Of a stretch of 16,029 nt of DNA, positions 12,285 through 16,029 are shown in pieces. The translations under genes were made by a program, and so were the position numbers. Below the pieces are notes generated by a model, which was not told the DNA's origin, did no database searches, and saw nothing but the letters and a program-made list of their open reading frames with translations. Source of the stretch: JAVVRI01 sp036654795 (GTDB lineage Bacteria; Bacteroidota; Bacteroidia; Bacteroidales; Tannerellaceae); NCBI GenBank assembly GCA_036654795.1, contig JAVVRI010000068.1, positions 1 to 16,029 of the forward strand, given 5' to 3'. The first letter of the stretch is position 1, and every line of letters begins with the position of its first letter.

Positions 12285-14029
12285 TCTTACAAGCATTATA
12301 TGAGTATTATAAACGAAAGGCTGCAGATCCGGACAGTAGGATTGCGCCTCGTGGTCTGGAGTGGAAAGAGATTCCTTATCTTATTCTTATCGATAAAGAA
12401 GGCCATTTCCTTGCATTGCAAGATACCACGGAAGGATCTGGTAAACAAAAGCGAGCGAAGAGATTTTTAGTTATTAAAAGTAAAGGACGCTCTGGAAGTA
12501 ATAGTTGGCAAACTGTCAATATCTTTTGGGATCATTTTGGTTATGTTTTGGCTCAGCCAAAACATACGGATACCCAAGGGGAAAAAAAAGCAGTGGAGGA
12601 TGCCAGAAAACAGAATGATTCTTTTGTAAGTGAAGTCAAACGAATAGCTGAAAAATTTGTTAAGAATGAGGAAATTCAGGCTGTCTCTAGGTTTTATGGA
12701 AATCCCGAAAATATGCGGCAAATTAAAACTGATCCTATTTGGGAGGAATTAATTAAAAAAGATGGAACCAATGTGTCTTTTAAAATGCTTGGCTCTGATT
12801 CAATCGTTGCAAATGATAGGGATATAACAGCATTGGCGGTTGATGATTCAGAAAAAAAAGGAGAAGAAACGATAGGCATCTGTTTGATAACAGGCAAGAA
12901 AGCTCCGATAACTCTGTTAAATAGTGCAATTGCTATCCCCGGAGGAAAGAGTGGCGCGAAGTTGGTTGGATTTCAAAAGAACTCAGGGTATGATTCTTAT
13001 TATAAGGAGCAAGGAATGAATGCTCCTATTTCTAAAGAAGCCGAAGATGCATATACTACCGCACTGAATACTTTATTGGGAAAAGAATCGCTTAATAAGT
13101 ATCGCTTGCAAGATACATCTGTTGTTTTTTGGTCGCAGAAATCAACGATGTTTGAAGATCGCTTTTCCTCTATGTTTTCCGCTCCACCTAAGGATGATCC
13201 TGATAAAAACGTCGAGGCTATTCGGAGTTTCTTAAATTCACTATATACTGGAATATTAACGATTGAGGGAGAAATACCTTTTTATGTTTTAGGTCTCACT
13301 CCGAATGCAGCTCGTATTTCTGTTCGCTTTTGGAGGCAAGGAACTGTGAAACAGTTTGCCGGTCATTTTCTACAGCATTTTGAAGATTTAGAGATCATTC
13401 AAGATGAAAACAAAAAAAAATATTATTCGGTATTTAATTTGCTTACCCAAGTGTCATTCCAATATAAACTGGATAATTTATCACCCCAATTAGTCAGTGA
13501 TTTAACACAAAGCATATTAGATAATCGCTCCTATCCGACATCTTTGCAAATGCAGTGTCTGATTCGAATAAAGGCAGACCGGAATATAACATCTATAAGA
13601 GCAGCAATCCTGAAAGCTTACTTAAATAGGAAATTTAGAAATGTTGAAAATAAACCTAAAGAGATTACCATGGCATTAGACTTAGAAAACAAAAATCAGG
13701 CGTATCTATGCGGACGCTTGTTTGCTGTCCTTGAAAAAATTCAAGGTGAGGCAATATCGGGAGCAAATACAACAATAAGAGACCGCTATTATGGAGCAGC
13801 ATCTACAAGACCGGTTACTGTGTTTGGTCGCTTAATCTCATTATCAAGTCATCACTTAACGAAATTGGATAAAGGAAAGGTCATTTATTATACTAGATTA
13901 CTGCAAGGAGTGATTAGTGAATTGAATAGTGACGGTTTGCCCAAATTCTTATCTATGGATGATCAATCTCGTTTTGCGATAGGATATTATCACCAGCGAG
14001 AAGAACTTTGGACTAAAAAAGAATTGTAA
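12281..14029 (+). CDS. cas8c: type I-C Cas8c (Csd1), Cascade large subunit
   Basis: A 582-residue Cas8c/Csd1, the large subunit that recognises the PAM and starts DNA unwinding in I-C Cascade. Diagnostic segments are the N-terminus MILQALYEYYKR, the CLITGKKAPI element (201-210, compare the CLVTG.KAPIA motif of Csd1) and the downstream GAKLVGFQKNSGYDSYYKEQ with NAPIS and AYTTALNTLL (about 225-266). The C-terminal quarter is helical and holds a likely internal start for Cas11c. It begins inside the cas5c stop codon and is followed by cas7c after 43 bp. Full length for the family, with no frameshift seen. Confidence 0.95.
   Translation: MILQALYEYYKRKAADPDSRIAPRGLEWKEIPYLILIDKEGHFLALQDTTEGSGKQKRAKRFLVIKSKGRSGSNSWQTVNIFWDHFGYVLAQPKHTDTQGEKKAVEDARKQNDSFVSEVKRIAEKFVKNEEIQAVSRFYGNPENMRQIKTDPIWEELIKKDGTNVSFKMLGSDSIVANDRDITALAVDDSEKKGEETIGICLITGKKAPITLLNSAIAIPGGKSGAKLVGFQKNSGYDSYYKEQGMNAPISKEAEDAYTTALNTLLGKESLNKYRLQDTSVVFWSQKSTMFEDRFSSMFSAPPKDDPDKNVEAIRSFLNSLYTGILTIEGEIPFYVLGLTPNAARISVRFWRQGTVKQFAGHFLQHFEDLEIIQDENKKKYYSVFNLLTQVSFQYKLDNLSPQLVSDLTQSILDNRSYPTSLQMQCLIRIKADRNITSIRAAILKAYLNRKFRNVENKPKEITMALDLENKNQAYLCGRLFAVLEKIQGEAISGANTTIRDRYYGAASTRPVTVFGRLISLSSHHLTKLDKGKVIYYTRLLQGVISELNSDGLPKFLSMDDQSRFAIGYYHQREELWTKKEL
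13670..14029 (+). CDS. probable Cas11c small subunit from an internal start in cas8c
   Basis: Type I-C systems make a separate small subunit (Cas11c) from an internal start near the 3' end of cas8c. The in-frame ATG at 13670 (Met464 of Cas8c) would give a 119-residue, mainly helical protein beginning MALDLENKNQAYLCGRL, close to the expected size. It is preceded by AAAGAG about 8 nt upstream, a plausible ribosome-binding site. The other in-frame Met in this part is at SLQMQCL and would give a longer product. This is inferred from the family, the start position and the spacing. Confidence 0.5.
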   Translation: MALDLENKNQAYLCGRLFAVLEKIQGEAISGANTTIRDRYYGAASTRPVTVFGRLISLSSHHLTKLDKGKVIYYTRLLQGVISELNSDGLPKFLSMDDQSRFAIGYYHQREELWTKKEL

Positions 14030-14072
14030 ATAATTAGGAACAAGAACAAGTACAATAAAAAACTATACAGAC

Positions 14073-14936
14073 ATGGAAAATGCTATAATGAATCGTTACG
14101 ATTTTATTTATTTTTTTGATGTGCAAGATGGCAATCCAAATGGTGATCCGGATGCCGGTAATTTACCCAGAGTAGATCCGGAAACAGGCGAGGGGTTGGT
14201 TTCGGATGTTTGTTTAAAACGTAAAGTGCGTAACTTTGTGCAGATCATGAAAAACTGCGAAAGACCTTATGATATATTTATAAAAGAAAAGGCTGTTTTG
14301 AATAATTTAATTGCAGAAGCACATACTCAGGAAGATGTAAAAAGCAAAGAGAAAGGAGAGAAAACAGAGGCTGCCCGACAGTGGATGTGTCGTAACTATT
14401 ATGATATTCGAGCTTTTGGTGCTGTGTTGTCAACTGGAGCGAATGCCGGTCAGGTTCGTGGCCCTATACAATTAACTTTTTCTCGTTCTGCTGATCCTAT
14501 TGTGACGGCTGAACATAGTATTACCCGCATGGCTGTTGCAACGGAAGAAGAGGCGGAAAAGCAAAGTGGCGATAATCGTACAATGGGACGTAAATATTCT
14601 GTTCCTTATGGACTTTATAAAGCGAATGGATTTATATCTGCTCACCTTGCTGCGCAAACAGGATTTGATAAAGAAGACCTGATTTTATTTTGGGAAGCAT
14701 TGAAAAATATGTTTGATCATGACCATTCTGCTGCAAGAGGTATGATGAATGCTCGTAAGCTGATCGTTTTTAAGCATAGTACAGCTTTGGGAAATGCTTC
14801 AGCACATGAATTGTTTTACCGAGTGAAAATTAAGCGTGTGAATGATCAGTTTCCGGCACGTTCTTTCTCTGATTATATCATTACGATTGACCGGGAAAAT
14901 TTGCCTGAAGGCATTGAAATTTTAGAGATCATATAA
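14073..14936 (+). CDS. cas7c: type I-C Cas7c (Csd2), Cascade backbone
   Basis: A 287-residue Cas7/Csd2 protein that forms the helical backbone of Cascade along the crRNA spacer. The family signature FFDVQDGNPNGDPDAGNLPR (15-33 region), then ETGEGLVSDVCLKRKVRN, FGAVLSTGANAGQVRGPIQL, TMGRKYSVPYGLYKANGF and HDHSAARGMMNARKL are all present, so the RRM-like fold and thumb segments appear intact. The start at 14073 gives MENAIMNRYDFIYFFD. An in-frame ATG at 14088 (MNRYDF) is equally compatible with the family N-terminus. It is 43 bp after cas8c and 15 bp before cas4 in the operon. Confidence 0.95.
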   Translation: MENAIMNRYDFIYFFDVQDGNPNGDPDAGNLPRVDPETGEGLVSDVCLKRKVRNFVQIMKNCERPYDIFIKEKAVLNNLIAEAHTQEDVKSKEKGEKTEAARQWMCRNYYDIRAFGAVLSTGANAGQVRGPIQLTFSRSADPIVTAEHSITRMAVATEEEAEKQSGDNRTMGRKYSVPYGLYKANGFISAHLAAQTGFDKEDLILFWEALKNMFDHDHSAARGMMNARKLIVFKHSTALGNASAHELFYRVKIKRVNDQFPARSFSDYIITIDRENLPEGIEILEII

Positions 14937-14951
14937 AGAAATTGTGGAATA

Positions 14952-15620
14952 ATGGTAGAATATGGGGATGAAGATTTATTGATGCTTTCGGGTATTCAGC
15001 ATGTTACATTCTGCGAACGTCAATGGGCTCTTATACATATAGAACAACAGTGGGCCGATAATAGGCTCACTGTTGAAGGCGACTGGATGCATCAAAAAGT
15101 GGACGATCCTTTGTGTATGGATCGAAATAAAGGGGTTGTCACTTTGCGATCTGTGACGTTAGTATCACGTATATTAGGTCTTTATGGGATATCGGATGTT
15201 GTGGAGTTGAATGCTTCTTCCTTAGACCTAAATTCTATACGACATCCTAAATATCCTGGTTTATGGACTTTAACCCCTGTGGAATACAAGCACGGTAAGC
15301 CTAAAAAAAATAAAGTGGATGAGGTACAGTTATGTGCTCAAGCTCTTTGTTTGGAAGAGATGTATGCCATTTCTATAGAAAAGGGCTTTTTGTATTATGG
15401 AGAAACACGCCACAGAGTAGAAGTATTTTTTACAGAAGAGTTACGAGCTTTTGTAGAACAGAAAAGCATTCGTATGCACCAATTATATCGACAGGAAACG
15501 CTACCTCCTCCAATCTATAAGACGCATTGTAAATCGTGTTCATTGTTTGATATTTGTATGCCTAAAACATTAACAAATTCGCCAAAAGTAAGTATCTATT
15601 TAACTCAATTACATGAATAA
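14952..15620 (+). CDS. cas4: Cas4 nuclease, spacer acquisition
   Basis: A 222-residue Cas4 of the RecB-like nuclease family, which trims prespacers at the PAM and works with Cas1-Cas2 in subtype I-C. The four Fe-S cysteines are visible: C21 (FCERQWALI) and C193, C196, C202 (HCKSCSLFDIC). The nuclease motifs are H47 (EGDWMHQK), D82 (GISDVVE), E111 and K113 (PVEYKHG) and the Q-motif region VQLCAQA (125-131). All expected catalytic residues are present. It lies 15 bp after cas7c and only 3 bp before cas1, consistent with one acquisition module. Confidence 0.95.
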   Translation: MVEYGDEDLLMLSGIQHVTFCERQWALIHIEQQWADNRLTVEGDWMHQKVDDPLCMDRNKGVVTLRSVTLVSRILGLYGISDVVELNASSLDLNSIRHPKYPGLWTLTPVEYKHGKPKKNKVDEVQLCAQALCLEEMYAISIEKGFLYYGETRHRVEVFFTEELRAFVEQKSIRMHQLYRQETLPPPIYKTHCKSCSLFDICMPKTLTNSPKVSIYLTQLHE

Positions 15621-15623
15621 AAC

Positions 15624-16029
15624 ATGAGAAAATTATTAAACACTTTGTATGTAACAACGCCTGAAGCTTATCTGACAAAAGATGGAGAGAATGTAGTTGT
15701 TAGAGTAAAAGAAAAGGAGGTGTTTCGAATACCCGTGTTAAACATTGAAGGTATAGTTACATTTGGTTACATGGGAGCATCGCCCGCATTAATGAAAATG
15801 TGTGCTGATAGAGCAATTGGATTGTGTTTTCTTACTGCGAATGGACAGTTTCAAGGTAGAGTTTCTGGGGCAGTTGTAGGTAATGTTCTTTTAAGGAGAA
15901 CACAATATCGAATAGCTGATGATAAGAGTAAAACATTGCAGCTTAGTCGTATTTTTATAGCTGGTAAAATTGCGAACTCAAGAACTATCGTTGATCGTTT
16001 TAAAAGAGATCATATTTCTTCCGATGATC
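15624..16029 (+). CDS. cas1: type I-C Cas1 integrase, N-terminal part (cut by the window edge)
   Basis: The ATG at 15624, three bases after the cas4 stop codon, opens a frame that runs off the window end after 135 codons. The N-terminus MRKLLNTLYVTTPEAYLTKD, then FRIPVLNIEGIVTFGYMGAS, ADRAIGLCFLTANGQFQGRV and NVLLRRTQYRIADD, are typical of subtype I-C Cas1, the metal-dependent integrase that inserts new spacers with Cas2. The catalytic Glu, His and Asp of the C-terminal domain lie beyond the window. The visible part has no stop codon or frameshift. Cas2 and the CRISPR array are expected next, outside the window. Confidence 0.93.
   Translation, partial: MRKLLNTLYVTTPEAYLTKDGENVVVRVKEKEVFRIPVLNIEGIVTFGYMGASPALMKMCADRAIGLCFLTANGQFQGRVSGAVVGNVLLRRTQYRIADDKSKTLQLSRIFIAGKIANSRTIVDRFKRDHISSDD

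Overview
The window looks like a chromosomal segment from a Bacteroidales bacterium, most likely Bacteroides or a close relative. Promoters have the Bacteroidetes form (a -33 TTTG-like box about 19 bp from a -7 box TAnnTTTG). The housekeeping proteins (L13, S9, S2 with a charged tail, EF-Ts, RibBA, a long LptF/LptG-type permease) also have the form expected there.

Layout. Positions 1-292 are non-coding, with a 22-bp tandem repeat and a terminator for the tRNA gene. A tRNA with anticodon CAT lies on the minus strand (293-366) behind its own promoter. Four plus-strand genes follow: a small START/AHSA1-like protein, a large YjgP/YjgQ (LptF/LptG) permease, ribBA and a class I aminotransferase. 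A 36-bp near-palindrome precedes ribBA, and a bidirectional terminator (5537-5575) closes the run. On the minus strand is the ribosomal cluster rplM-rpsI-rpsB-tsf, with a clear promoter at 8420-8449. From 8880 to the window end on the plus strand is a type I-C CRISPR-Cas operon: cas3, cas5c, cas8c (with a probable internal cas11c start), cas7c, cas4 and the start of cas1. Cas2 and the CRISPR array must lie beyond the window. By eye the cas region is more A+T rich than the housekeeping genes.

Most interesting part. The 507-bp gap between cas3 and cas5c (11103-11609) is not ordinary spacer. It holds an orphan type I-C CRISPR repeat-like element (11157-11194). The element has the GTC 5' end, a stem rebuilt from A:T pairs, and a 3' end TGCGTGGATTGAAAT identical to that of known I-C repeats. 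A perfect -7 box lies just upstream. A spacer-length stretch follows (11195-11229), then a 19-position terminator-like hairpin. The first 11 nt of this pseudo-spacer match, on the opposite strand, a site at 11283-11293 that is flanked by a perfect I-C PAM (TTC). The first 10 nt also recur at 11321-11330, exactly between the -33 and -7 boxes of a consensus promoter (11314-11344) that points to a short region with tiny ORFs and then cas5c. This is the architecture expected of a crRNA-like regulator. It could be a CreTA-type RNA toxin-antitoxin in which Cascade represses a toxin RNA, or a crRNA-like autorepressor of the downstream cas genes.

How the genes work together. Cas5c would process pre-crRNA, and also the orphan crRNA-like transcript. 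Cas8c, Cas7c, Cas5c and Cas11c form Cascade, Cas3 degrades targets, and Cas4 and Cas1 (with Cas2) acquire spacers. The same Cascade loaded with the orphan guide would bind the gap promoter without much cleavage, because pairing is limited to the seed. That would tie expression of the gap transcript to an intact Cascade.
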